From Phytoseiulus persimilis (lineage: Eukaryota; Arthropoda; Arachnida; Mesostigmata; Phytoseiidae), in the NCBI GenBank assembly GCA_037576195.1, contig CM075103.1, positions 25,814,723-25,878,722 on the forward strand: a stretch of DNA of 64,000 nt, written 5' to 3'. The notes beneath the pieces were generated by a model that ran no database searches, was not told the origin of the DNA, and worked only from the letters and a program-made list of their open reading frames with translations. Of the stretch, positions 11,909-23,169 are shown piece after piece. The translations under genes and the position numbers were made by a program. The stretch's first letter is position 1; each line of letters opens with the position of its first letter.

Positions 11909-13667
11909 CCGGACGGTACAGAAGACCTCGCCAGGCGATGTCATACATCGGATCGCATGGAAAATGCAAGGCTTGTTTCTGCTTGGGTCCTCGACGAAAC
12001 GAAATCGATGGCTGTTTCGGAAATATTCTGGAGTCGTCTCTAAACCCGCGTTTTTTCTGTGAATCTTCATTTTCTGAAATCAGCGCTTTTCCAAATCAAA
12101 GAATGGTCGCCCACTGCGCCCGCGAAACCTCTCTCCCCTTCATCAACAGTTAAACAGTCCATCAAAAAGCCACAATGCCTCGCGAGAAATCCCCGGCGTT
12201 GATATCCGCGAACCGGATGAGACTAGTTTCGAACTGAAGTCGGAGCACGGAATTGCAAGTGGATTCTGTTGAACCATGGCGATCCTATATCGGGTTAAGG
12301 AACGCTATCTTTCAGAAATGCTTTGAATGAACTTCAAAAAATGTGCAAAAGCCATGTTAGTTCTCCTCAGAAGATTTGCTGACATCTGTACACCACACGG
12401 GGTCTGGCTGCCTCGCGTAGAAAGTGTTTGATATCATCTTGAAGTCGATGAAGAAACTGACTTTTCAGAATTGCTCAGAGCTTGCCATCGATGAGCACCA
12501 GACGCGAGTTGATTACGATGCGGCTCGATACGGTTCCGGCGACCAGGAGTGAAGAAAATTCATTCCGCCGGCATGCATATCCCGCGCCCAGGTCGCAGGT
12601 CTGAATGAGTATTTTCAGAATGAACACGAGCGTCTCTTCGAGAGAAACTAGAGTTTTATTATTTCCATCGTTATGCAGTTGCGGCTGCCAATCGGTGGCC
12701 GCTCACAGTTCCTCATGCGTCTGAAGATCTTCCCTTCCAGCTCTGTTTCTCTGAATAAATTCTTTCGTCTTCCTCAATTCTAAATAGTGCGTTTCGCGTC
12801 AAGCGGAACAACCTCCTAGCTCGATCGAGTTCACAAATATGTCACGCCGAAGTTTGCATGCGGATAATGTGCCGAACGTGGCCATCGATATCTGTTTGAG
12901 GCCCGTGTGCGGAAAGCGGACGAAAACCTACGCGGACTTGGAGAATTCTGGCTCCAGTCCGTCATCCAGGACCGGAACCGTTAAAATATCGACCTCTAAA
13001 ATTTCCCCTAATCATTATATATTATCATCTGCTCCCTCGCTTGATTCCCCCCTGAGACCCTTCCATTGACAGTGAGATCACTCACACGATTGCTCTGCCC
13101 AATTAGCGGTAGGTCGCCCGCATTATTCCGTCGGAAACTGCAAGGGTTGCAGACTTTCAGAACCTCCATTCGACTCCCGAACCCCGGTGGGGCAATCCTT
13201 TCCAACTAGGGAAGCCAAGATCCGCTCGATCACAAAGTGCATTTATACATTTCTCGCATCATCCACTCACTCATGTGTTCCACCATGACCGGTCCGAGCC
13301 GTCCTCGCCTTGGGACCGCGGACTCGAACAACCGCCGTGCAAGAAACACCCCTGTCTGCAGTTGTGAAAAGAAGTAGAAAAACCCTACAACACCAAATTA
13401 TACAAAGTATACATACGAGCCTCACTATCGTTCGCTCCATAGATCACCTATATCTATTATAAACTCCTTTCCTTTCTCATTTCCAACGCGTCCTCTGTCG
13501 TAATTGCCCCTATTTCAATACCGCGCTCGATCGAGCCGACTTCTCCAACAACAATACGAATCTCCCTCATTGTGTGTCTCTGCAATCAAATCAAATCATT
13601 GGACGCTTCCGATTTCAGCAGAACCGCCGAACTGGCACGAGCGAATCACTCGACCCGCGCCGCAGGC
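11909..13667. other. Spacer; polyadenylation-like signals only
   Basis: No gene recognised. An AATAAA lies on the plus strand at 12754-12759 and one on the minus strand at 12655-12660. The minus-strand signal could serve the unidentified gene that ends at 13668, but the distance of about 1 kb is long. Confidence 0.4.
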
Positions 13668-14788
13668 TCAGCTTAGAGACATCGCTTTGACGTTTATCCG
13701 GGTGTCGCTGACGTTCGTGTTGGCTTTGCCATTCAGACGGACCATTGGAATGCTGTTGGGCTGGAGTCCTCGGAAGTGCTCCTGGAGGAACGCTACCGTT
13801 CTGCGTCGAGAGATTTCCAAGGCCTCTTCGGATGGAGTCGTCAACGATACACAACCCTGGGGGACGAAGAGAGCTCCGGTTGATATTCAAAAATATCGCG
13901 TCAGGCAACTCGAAGTTCAGAGATCTTATGTCAACGGCTAGAAATTGAACTTTACCGATGAGTCTCCACTGAGGCGGCCGGTGAACGAAACACTCGAGTC
14001 CCGTAAGCCGCCCTTATTCAGAATATTCTGGCAGGCTTGCACTTTATTTCGAAGAATCGCTCGACGCTGATAGATAGAGCTTAACCGAACAGTAGCCTCG
14101 AGTAGAGTGAGACATTTGCGTTTCCCATAGATCATCTCAAGCTCCTCCACATCCTCGATCGCATCGCCAAACTCCTCAGCGCCAACTTCGCCTGCAAGTC
14201 GAAATTCGTTTTGATTGTGGTCAACCCTGATGAGGGTTGATGCTCTCCAATCGACGGTGTCTTTTTTGGATGGTCTTTTTCACGTGCTGAATCCGGGAGA
14301 TTTGTCCGAGCGGGATTCAGTTATTCTCTCGAAAAAGTTCTCCAATCCATACCGGAAGCGACTTTCTCCAGAATCATCTTCTGCTTCTTCAACAAGATCT
14401 CCTCTTCTTGTAAGATTTTGAGAAGATGTTCATAAATGTCTTTCTTCAGCTCCGTGAGACTTCGATCTTGCTTCTTCGGACTGCTGCCTTGCGAAAGTCG
14501 ATCGTACTCCCTATAAGTCAGGGAGTATTTCAGTGAAGACTGGGGATAGCTCCCGGCTCCGATAGGGTTTTCAGAGCGAGCTCGCATAGGGATGGGAAAG
14601 TTCTGATCGTTTGAAACGTGTGAGCTGTACAGGAAAAACCAACCTCCGCTTGAAGGTTCTAACCGCCATCATCCAGCGCAGTCTTTCTTGACTCACAAAA
14701 ACGCTCAACTTCAAGAATCGGGATTGATGCACCGGACTCCAACGGGTGAAGTCAACCCTCAGATCACGTTTCATTCGATCCCGCTGAC
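13668..14788 (-). CDS. Unidentified coiled-coil protein, C-terminal exons
   Basis: Four consecutive minus-strand exons join with matching phases: 14697-14788, 14353-14602, 13956-14191 and 13668-13856, ending in TGA. Splice sites are GT-AG and introns are 94, 161 and 99 bases. The joined C-terminal part is about 255 residues. It contains a strongly helical, charged segment (LTELKKDIYEHLLKILQEEE and following Lys/Gln-rich residues) typical of a coiled coil, a second helical block around LEMIYGKRKCLTLLEATVRL, and a Ser/Thr-rich tail ending KAMSLS. The open, phase-consistent structure makes a real gene likely. I do not recognise the family. The 5-prime part is upstream, and the exons at 15958-16591 on the same strand are probably part of it. 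Confidence 0.6.
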
Positions 14789-15957
14789 CTGAAAAAGATG
14801 AAGTAGCATTGAAAACTCATCTCAAAATGATTCAACACGTCCAGTATTCTATCGATGTTGTCCCCTAAGAAATAACGGAATTCCGATCAGTATTAGAGTA
14901 TTCCGAAGCGAGTTTAGCGAAACCCCTCAAAAGATCCGAGCGTTTTCGGGAGGAGCTCAAGTTGGGCGTGGAAAACACAACGTCGTAAGCCGTCGAGCCA
15001 AGGTTCTGGATGTTTTTCGAATCTTATACCCTGTGGAGTCAATCGGTGCTTTCTCCAATATCCACCGGTGCAAAAAAAAATTATACGTTTTCTACAGCAG
15101 AACAGATATCAAAAAGAATCAAAACTAGTAGTATGAACGAGGAAGTATCCCAAACCAACATAGTCGCGATTTCCGATCCTTACTAAAAACGGTATATCGG
15201 CGGGGAAGACTCAACACAAATGACCCTCTGGAAAAAGTCGTGCCGCTAAAGCGTCTCGAGAGAAAACGAGCACCTGCGGATGAACCACTGTGATTGAGCA
15301 CCCGGTGATGGAAGCGATATCCGAAACGCGGCTGACAAACAAGCCCCCAAAAACCTAGTGAGGAGCATCGGCTCAAGGAGGGAAAATAAGAAACGGAACG
15401 GCTGGCCGGCATTTTCATGAGCATTCCGTGGCCGTTGCGGATTAGTGAACTGAAGACGACGTGGACGGCACAGGCAACATCGTTGCGCTTTAGTTCCGCA
15501 ACGACGCCCTGGCGTACGGGTTGAAATTCGCCACATTCTGCTGACTAGCCCGCTGGTGGCCAAAAAGTACGGCAGCCTAGCTCAGATGGGTGCTTGGCGC
15601 GTTTCCTTCATGCAGACGCTCATTAGATTCCTGTGCACGCGCTTCGAGCGACGCCCGAAGCCGAAGCGCATGCAGACGAGCTAGCAGCCATCCACAGCGA
15701 ATATGGTTCATTGACTGATCTCTACAACGATTCCAGTCAATCTCATGGGCGCCTGGCAGGGCCCCCATTAGCCGGTGAGCGGCGCGGAGACCGAGGGCTA
15801 CCATTGGCCTCACCCCGTCGTCCTCTGGGCTCTGATGGAGCACCCGTGCGAGAGTTCAGCGAATCGATCGCGACAACTGCTGTCCATATGTAACTTAGCT
15901 TCGGTCGGTGGGCAGTGCGCTCCCAAAACTATCATCATCACGGAAAACGGTACGTAC

Positions 15958-16591
15958 CCGAGACCAAATCGAGGCATGCTGCGTGGTAAATTATGGTGAG
16001 TTCGTCCACCGCTTGTTGAGCTTGCTCTGTCCGGTCAGTCCAATGCGAGCCCCGATGTCTTTCACAAAGGTCCCTCATTTCAGCGAATGTGGAAATGCGG
16101 AAATTGAACAGTTCTCCCAATGCTAAACTGATATTCGTAATAATCTGAAAATCGAGGAAGAATCATTGCTCTTATGCGGCCGAACGAAGCCTAGCTTTTC
16201 CCACGGTTTGAGGGTCTCTGATCGCGTTGCAGAACATATTCAACAACAATGTCGACTTCGCTTCCGATCCGGGAAGAGAAGGCTCATCGTTTACGATGTA
16301 GCAGCTTCGTCGGTAACGATTCCCCTCTTTTCGAAAACGGCTCAACCGGCTTTCAGGCATGGTCTTCCGATGAATTCGCTTCATGCCACTGCCAAACGGG
16401 GTTCGTGACGTCGCTGGTTCTGGCAATCCTTACCTCATCCTCCATACTATACGCCGTGTCGAGTCCGAGGCTCGACTTGGAGTCCAACAGTCGAGTCAGT
16501 TCGTCTCGACTTTTGGTCAGATCGACTTCAAGAATTTTCCGCTGGAATTTATCGACCTCTGGATCGAATTCGGCGTGCGAAACTTCTTCCG
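15958..16591 (-). CDS. Candidate upstream exons of the coiled-coil gene
   Basis: Two exon-like stretches lie on the minus strand. The exon 16434-16591 is preceded by a T-rich acceptor (TTTTTTGTAG) and followed by gtaagg; it encodes EEVSHAEFDPEVDKF and a helical continuation with the run LTKSRDELTRLLDSKSSL. The exon 15958-16122 has an acceptor TTTAG and donor gtacgt and encodes LGELFNFRISTFAEMRDLCE and a further helical stretch. The phase of the first does not join the second directly, so at least one exon between them (about 16170-16410) is missing from my reconstruction. Same strand and character suggest one gene with 13668-14788. The function is unknown. Confidence 0.4.
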
Positions 16592-19244
16592 CTACAAAAA
16601 ACAGCCATGCCAGCAAAGTGGCTCCGCAGCCTGGATGAGGGGAAGAAAGAAACGAGCTTTTTAGTATCATTCAAGTGACGTACTAAATCGTCCCCGCAGA
16701 AACTTTCAAGCGTTTTCATTCACACGACACGATCCGGCCACTCCCGACAGCAGCAAAAGATCGGCTCACATTCAATTTGTGGCCCGAAACAGAAGCAAGG
16801 TCAATACACCGGGAAGAGGGTATTTATTTGACGTAACGCCCAAAATTACTTTCTGGGAAAACTCAGAAGCGTGTCCAATCACTCAAGTAACCTCCATTCG
16901 GCGATGTTGCTCTCGGATATCATTCCGTAGCCTAGTCTACTGCCAGGCTTCGTCAGCCTGTGACCCAATAGTCAGGTAACGGAGGATGGAGGGTCCGTTC
17001 GTGAGTCCGGCACACGCCCGAAGGAAATTCTGGTCCCATAGGGAACCACGAGCAACTATTCCTCTTCATCGGCGAGCTCTGCTCCGGGTTCTACGCAACT
17101 TGCAACGAAAAGAGGATTTGTACCTCATCGGCTTTGTATCACCAGTAACGAGATACGGAGAGATTCGTCTGACACCTGTCAAGATCAGGCGTGTTCCGCC
17201 CATCTTACAATGATATGCCGCCCGGAGGCATCCGACGACGCTCTGGAAAACGAACGGACAAACAACTCACCGTCGAGGACTCCTTTGAGGTAGCGTTTGA
17301 GGTTGGCGCAGACAGACGTCGCTTCAGAGCACGTTCGAGGAGCCAGTTTCGTAGGGAACAACTCGTCTACGGCCGGGTGGACCTGACGCAGTTCACCGTG
17401 TGCTTTGTGAATTTCGGTGGCAGTGAGATGTGCAATATGTTTCCTTCGAGCGTTCAAGGCCAAAGCGAAACGCTTGGTCTGCGGTTCCCATTCGACAAGG
17501 ATTTGATGGTCGACAGGAATCGCGGGGAGCCGTCTTGCCGGCGACGACGACGACGTCGGCGGCAGCAGGGGAGACACCCTGGGCTCCACCATTGTTGACA
17601 TACCTGTCAAGGATCAAAAGGAACGAATTGACACCAAGATTCCTCCATCGAGAACGACGGATACATCGGCGTAGCTCTGAGAGGAGTTGATTCGTGTCAT
17701 CGCGCTCTCAAGATGAGATGACGATCAGGATAGTGATAATTTGCTAATCCTCGATTCTTTGGAACCGCTCACTCGAAGGCACTGTGCTCCCGCTGTTTCG
17801 ACCGCATCAATCGGTTTCATTAGTGAAAGCTCTCCAAGATCGTCTCCTGGTTCGGTTCTCCGAAATGCTTATCCAGTGTTTATACGTGTTATCAGTGTAT
17901 GAATAGAGCTCAGGAGGAACCAGTCGTCACGGACTCTTTGTGGATTTTTTTTGTCCTCTTTCTCCCCGTAGTCGTCCGAGGTATTCTCGTGGACCAATAT
18001 GTCATCGCTCTCTCCGACAAGCAACACAGGAGTTCTAAGGGGATAAACGGGAGGGCATGAGAGAATGTAAGCAAACACAAACAATAGCAATCCTTTCCGC
18101 AACCAAACTCGGCGACGTCACGATGACCTCATCTGGAAGCGGGGAAAGAATCCCTAATGCTCTGCTAGTTTTCAACGCTGCGTCGAAATAACGCACACAA
18201 CCAGGCCAACGACTAGGCTGAATGTGACAACCACATCAGGGACAGCACCGAGACCAGCACAAACGACACAAATGGAATATAGCGACTCTAAGCGCGATAC
18301 AGCGGTTCGGTGGAATGCGGGGCGCAGATTGGAACAGACACAGATCGACTAATACCCAAACAGAGAGGCAACCAGGCAAAGGAACCAAACATCGGAAACT
18401 TGGATCATGTAAGTGACAATCTGAGGAAAACAAGAGCTGAAGATGCTCACAAGTTTTTTCCTCCTACGCCCTCGTTTGTCTTCCTACCCAATTCACGCAC
18501 CGAATTTCTTTCCAGCCCGTATCGAACTTGCTCGGAGTTTTCAGGGTCCCAAAAAAGTTTTGTCCGTCATATTCATCGGCCTAGCATTGGGGAGGAACGG
18601 TAATAGACGAGGGAAGAATAAAAGAAGCAAGTTCTATGCTTCTGAGGCGGAACTCTCGGTAGCCGAAAGAAGGACCGAGACGTACATCCGTTGAGCAAAG
18701 AGACCACACCCAGTGATCGGAGAGCCACAAGAAGAGCGGCGCGGTGTGTTTGAACGGATTTTGATCGAAAACGATGCATCTCGATCAAACAATGTTCCAC
18801 TTCCAGGGCTCTCGGAAGGAGGGATATCTGAGAAGGGCAGCCGATTCCGAAATCCGTTGAGCAACAGTCGTTGAGGTTCAACAAAATTACGAGGGAGCCG
18901 AATAGCTTAGAAGTCGGAGCTCATCGTCACGTCTAATGCTCACACATGGGAATATTGATTGATAGAAACGACGACGAATCGAGTTGGAGAGCTTCCGCAA
19001 CTCCTGCCTAAAGCACACGAACACTCTCGCGTTGGAAATACAAAGCCTGTAATGTCGAACAGCCTTCGAAGCTGAAAGAGAATCGAAAAAGTTCGAGAAG
19101 TTTTCCATAGGAGTCTCGGTTTCCGGATAGTGGGAAGACGCGATACTGTGTGTTCACGATCCCAAAGTAGCTCTACTTTAGAAGTTGGTCGAAACAGCAT
19201 GATTCTTGGAGATACCGTCAATCAGTGCGTGCTGATTACGAAAG
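16592..19244. other. Region without a confident gene
   Basis: A minus-strand open frame at about 17185-17610 encodes a plausible basic protein segment (ILVEWEPQTKRFALALNARR) but lacks clear splice partners and is opposed by an equally long plus-strand frame. Nothing else here is convincing. The stretch 17860-18900 has short open frames only. Confidence 0.35.
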
Positions 19245-19613
19245 CGAGAAGCGTTGAAGGTTCTCGCGGAGTTCGCGGAACTTCCTGACATCGAAGCTGA
19301 CAAACTTGTTGCTCCAAGGTGCGCTGCGTCGGACGGTTACCAATCATAGCAAGCCGAACGACGTAACGACTCCCGCCGAACAAACGAAAGACGTTTCCCC
19401 AAGGATGATTCCGACGATATCGGTCAGAGCGTTCTCCGCGCCGCGTTTCCCCGTTTGATGCAGGACATTGCCAACGCTAGCAGTTACCAAGAATTGATAT
19501 TTACTAACAGAACCGAACCAAGCGAGAATCGGCGCGATCTGAGGAGAATTATCGATTGGAAGTTTTCAGCATTCTCCGCCGCGAGGCACAAAATCGGAGC
19601 TCGAAAATCGTGA
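19245..19613 (+). CDS. Candidate 3-prime exon of a small unidentified protein
   Basis: After a possible acceptor (ACGAAAG at 19238-19244) one frame reads REALKVLAEFAELPDIEADK, meets a TAG at about 19344, then continues in the same frame as DDSDDIGQSVLRAAFPRLMQ and ends KIGARKS with TGA at 19611. An AATAAA follows 25 bases after the stop, at 19638, which supports a true gene end. The in-frame TAG may mark a short removed segment, an error or decay. No family is recognised and no start codon was identified. Confidence 0.3.
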
Positions 19614-19637
19614 AACAACCGACTTCTTCTGGATTCA

Positions 19638-19643
19638 AATAAA
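19638..19643 (+). terminator. Polyadenylation signal AATAAA
   Basis: Perfect AATAAA 25 bases after a TGA stop that closes a protein-like frame. Confidence 0.4.
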
Positions 19644-21214
19644 AAACTGAGGAACCATTCTCGATCGTCAAGCCGTGGATGTTGTCAGCGTGAGCAGTTC
19701 GATAAAACCACAACCGGAGACTGGATCGACTGAAGACGTTGGGCGAAACCTGATTGAAGCCCGGACGGAACCGAAAACCAGAAATCGAAGAGAACCCTCA
19801 GAAAGTTATCGCAGAGGCGTCTCCGAGCATCGATAGCGGACAATATCATCCTCTTCTGCCGGTCGACAATTCATGGTAATTCGCTGAACCCAAACGGAAA
19901 ACTATGGATTTCGAACGAATGACGAGCCGCTTGAATCACAGGGAAGCCTCAAGAGTCATCAATCAACCTCCACAGGACAAGTTCTAGTAGATATAAGGTC
20001 CCATCTGGTGCCGGAGAGCTTCCGAAATCGAGCCCATTCGATCAAGCGGAGGTTTCGTCGATATTCGAAGCAGCGCTCCGATTTACACAGGGGTTCCCTT
20101 CCGGAGCCGAGAAGATTACGTGCCGAAGCCGAATATATTCTAAGCAGAACGGTGTTCGCCGACACCGTCCCCGCGGCCGCTGCTGTTATCCCTGTTTTTG
20201 TTGATGCCAACTACCGGCCAAGTGGAAACTCTGCTCCAAAAAATAACTTGCGGCCGCTCGACGGATTCCACACCGGAATCAAGCCTCCAGCCATCAGGCC
20301 TGTCTCGAACGTTCAGCTCCTCTGTCAGCCATCCTTCACTACCTTCCACTCCCAATGGAGAAGATCCTCGGAGCCGACCTGTGTCTTCTATCCACTGTAC
20401 ACGAACTCGCTCGCTCGTACAAAGTGGAACACACGACGAACGTCATCGTGAGGCGCACTCTGGAAAATTCTGACGTGGGCGCAGCCCCGCAGTGTGGGCG
20501 CACGGCTTCTCGGGCCGGATGAACGCCGGAATTTTTCCCTCCTGTCGTCGGGATGCCTACTAGCAACACTTACCGAGCTTTCGTCAGCACATTATTGACA
20601 GGAGACCGGGTCGACGCTCCACCCAAGACTCCTGGAGCGGGGCGGATTGTAACTCGGCGAACTGCGGTGCTCGCTGACTCTCCACGGTTCTCTTCTAGTC
20701 TCAGCAGCTTTCAGCGCACTCAGATGGCACCCATGGTTCCCAACCGCTACCGACTGCGATGACCCTCCACCACAAGCGATTATTACCACGAAGTCAACAG
20801 CTGCTTCACACTCGAATGTCCAGCGGAGAAAATGCCGATAGGGCGGGTCGGGTCGCAGGCAGATCTTGAACCGAAACCGGGACGGGAGGCGCCGAATTTC
20901 CTAGAGCGAGTTGTCCGTGACAACCGGGCCGCTCAGCCGAACGCAACACTACGCAACAATCACGGCATACGTTGGAATCTCGTCTACGGTTCTAACGAAA
21001 GCCACAATTTGACGGGGAGAGGGTGACGCTCATGGGGGGAGAGAGTGTTTGTTTTGAACTTCCAAGCGAATCACATGGCAGCGGTCCCTATCTATATATT
21101 TCTTCAAGTCTGGCTATTTCCGGATGTCTAACTTGGTGTGACATCCATAGGGGATCGTTCCTTGTTCGGCGCCGATGTCGGATTATTCGCCATAAGTTCT
21201 GAATTGATTCCAAC
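19644..21214. other. Spacer with one candidate initial exon
   Basis: A 93-base segment at 20355-20447 starts with ATG, encodes MEKILGADLCLLSTVHELAR and eleven more residues, and ends in phase 0 at a gtgagg donor. I could not find a matching downstream exon. Three frames stay open across 20000-20760 because the segment is GC-rich. The last 200 bases are the presumed promoter of DUS4L. Confidence 0.3.
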
Positions 21215-23062
21215 ATGACGTCGCCGATACTGGACTTATTGGAGAGCCCTAAGATGACTCGAATCTGCGCCCCTATGGTTCGCTATTCGAAACAAGCGTT
21301 CCGCGAACTAGTTCGTCTGTACGACGTAGACATAGCGTACACTCCAATGATCCTTGCGGACAGCTTCACAAAGAGTGCGAAAGCCAGGTGAGAACCCTGA
21401 CTGGGAAACTGCGATTGTCGACAGAAAAAACACAGCGCGAAAGTATTAGAAGTGATCATATTGCACTTCAGAGCAGCGCTGATCAGTAGAAGCTCGGAAG
21501 AGCGAACTTGCAGAGCTCATCGTGGGATTCTTGAGATCGATCAGGGGGATTGAAGTTCTCTCTGCGTTTATCGGTCGATGATGTCGAAAATCTTGATCCC
21601 ATCTCTGAGTCATTGCTAGCAAACGACAAACTTGAACTGACTGCCTGGGGATGCTCCGCGGGTCGTTCTCCACCAAGCTCGGAATTTCAGGAATGCAGAG
21701 TTTTCGACTTCGTCGTCGGATCGCCCGCTAATCGTTCAGTTCGCTTCGCACGATCCAGAGGAGTTTGCTCTTGCTGCAGAAATGGTCTCTCCGCTGTCAG
21801 ATGGCGTGGACCTCAATTGCGGGTGCCCTCAGCGATGGGCCATTCAGGAGCATTACGGTATGAAAGTTCTGACATCCATGATCCTATCCCAGAACAATCT
21901 CGTTGGTCTATCACATAAGTCCGAGGAAGACTCCGATCGACGAATCCCCACTAGCTCTCAAGGAGACCTGGAAAGTCAGACTAGACCTTTCCAGGATGCT
22001 GGATGCTCAGTCAGCCGGAGCTCGTCGCAGACATGGTGCGAGCAGTGCGGCGAAAACTTCCGAGCGCGTTTTCGGTCTCTGTGAAAATAAGGATAGAAGA
22101 AAACCTACAAGAGAGTGTGGAGTTCGTGCGGCGAATGGAAGCAGCCGGCGTGAGTTTCATCACAATTCACGGGAGAACTCAGACGCAACGAGCCGAAGCT
22201 CCGAACCTCGAAGCCATCAAGTTGTTACGACAAGCAGTTCGAGTTCCTGTCGTGCATAACGGTGAGTTTTTTTCCATCGTGTAATCGAGCGGGTCACCCT
22301 TTATCAGTGAGATAGGTGTGATAGTGATTGCGTAAGGAAAGGTGCGGGTATCTTTATGATGATGACGCCGATTTATTAAGCGACTTGAGTTGCCCATTCT
22401 ACGAGTCTCCGATGGAACACATATTTTGAAACCCTATGTGGAAAATAGAGATTGCTTGGAACAATCAACCATAATTTCTCGAACAACAGGTGGAGTGACG
22501 AAGCTCGAAGAAGCCGAAAACGTTCAGGCTGACACAGGTGTGGCAGGAATCATGGTGGCTCAGGGACTTCTGAACAACCCAGCATTATTTGCGGGGTAAG
22601 GACGAATTCCGTGATCCCATATCGCCCGTCAACACAAAGATGCTCCCCTTCCCGATTGGGAAAGAGATCTTCCTAGGAGTGCTTATCCAGAAACAACAAG
22701 CATAAAATGAAGTTGCGAGAACTTTCGAAACATTCACAACTCGTTCGAACCAGTCAGTGCGGAGATGCGTTAGGAGCTGGTTCCGTTGTCGGAGTCATGG
22801 AACATTCCGCTCTAGTCCTCACCTCAAGTCCATTCAGTAACATTCGCATGGTTCCCGTTGCAGCCACGCTCACACACCGGAAAGCTGCGTTCGAAAATAC
22901 CTCGATATTGCAACGAGTTATGGTACCCAATTCGTACACTTCCAGCACCATGTTGCCTACATGGTTAAAGATCTCCTACCGAGAGCGGACAGGCACCAAA
23001 TGAATCTACTGTGTAGTTATGCGGCACTCCTCGATTTCCTAGAAGGCAGAGGTATTGTGTAA
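21215..23062 (+). CDS. DUS4L: tRNA-dihydrouridine(20a/20b) synthase, DUS4L family
   Basis: A flavin enzyme that reduces uridines 20a/20b in the tRNA D-loop to dihydrouridine. Five exons join cleanly: 21215-21387, 21691-21857, 21995-22261, 22490-22595 and 22864-23062, all GT-AG with matching phases. Conserved landmarks appear in order: CAPMVRYSKQAFRELVRLYD and YTPMILADSF near the N-terminus; PLIVQFASHDP; the catalytic-Cys motif LNCGCPQRWA; FSVSVKIRI; the phosphate-binding ITIHGRT; VVHNGGVT; GIMVAQGLLNNPALFAG. The C-terminal helical part FVHFQHHVAYMV closes the protein. The total is about 303 residues, the usual size for DUS4L. No frame problem is seen in any exon, which contrasts with the neighbouring TICRR gene. 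Identity is secure. Confidence 0.93.
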
Positions 23063-23169
23063 CGTTGACGCTCACTCATCTGGGAATATATTACAAACTG
23101 TTACTGTTGAACATTTTTCGGATGTTGTACGCCTTGCAAACAACGATTGACGGGAGTAATCGCTTGTCG

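Noticed and set aside
15572..15650. Possible 5-prime tRNA half (CCTAGCTCAGATGGG)
   Set aside because: No anticodon arm or T-arm of the right spacing follows.
17185..17610. 142-codon minus-strand frame
   Set aside because: An equally long frame exists on the plus strand, and donor/acceptor choices inside it give an intron under 30 bases.
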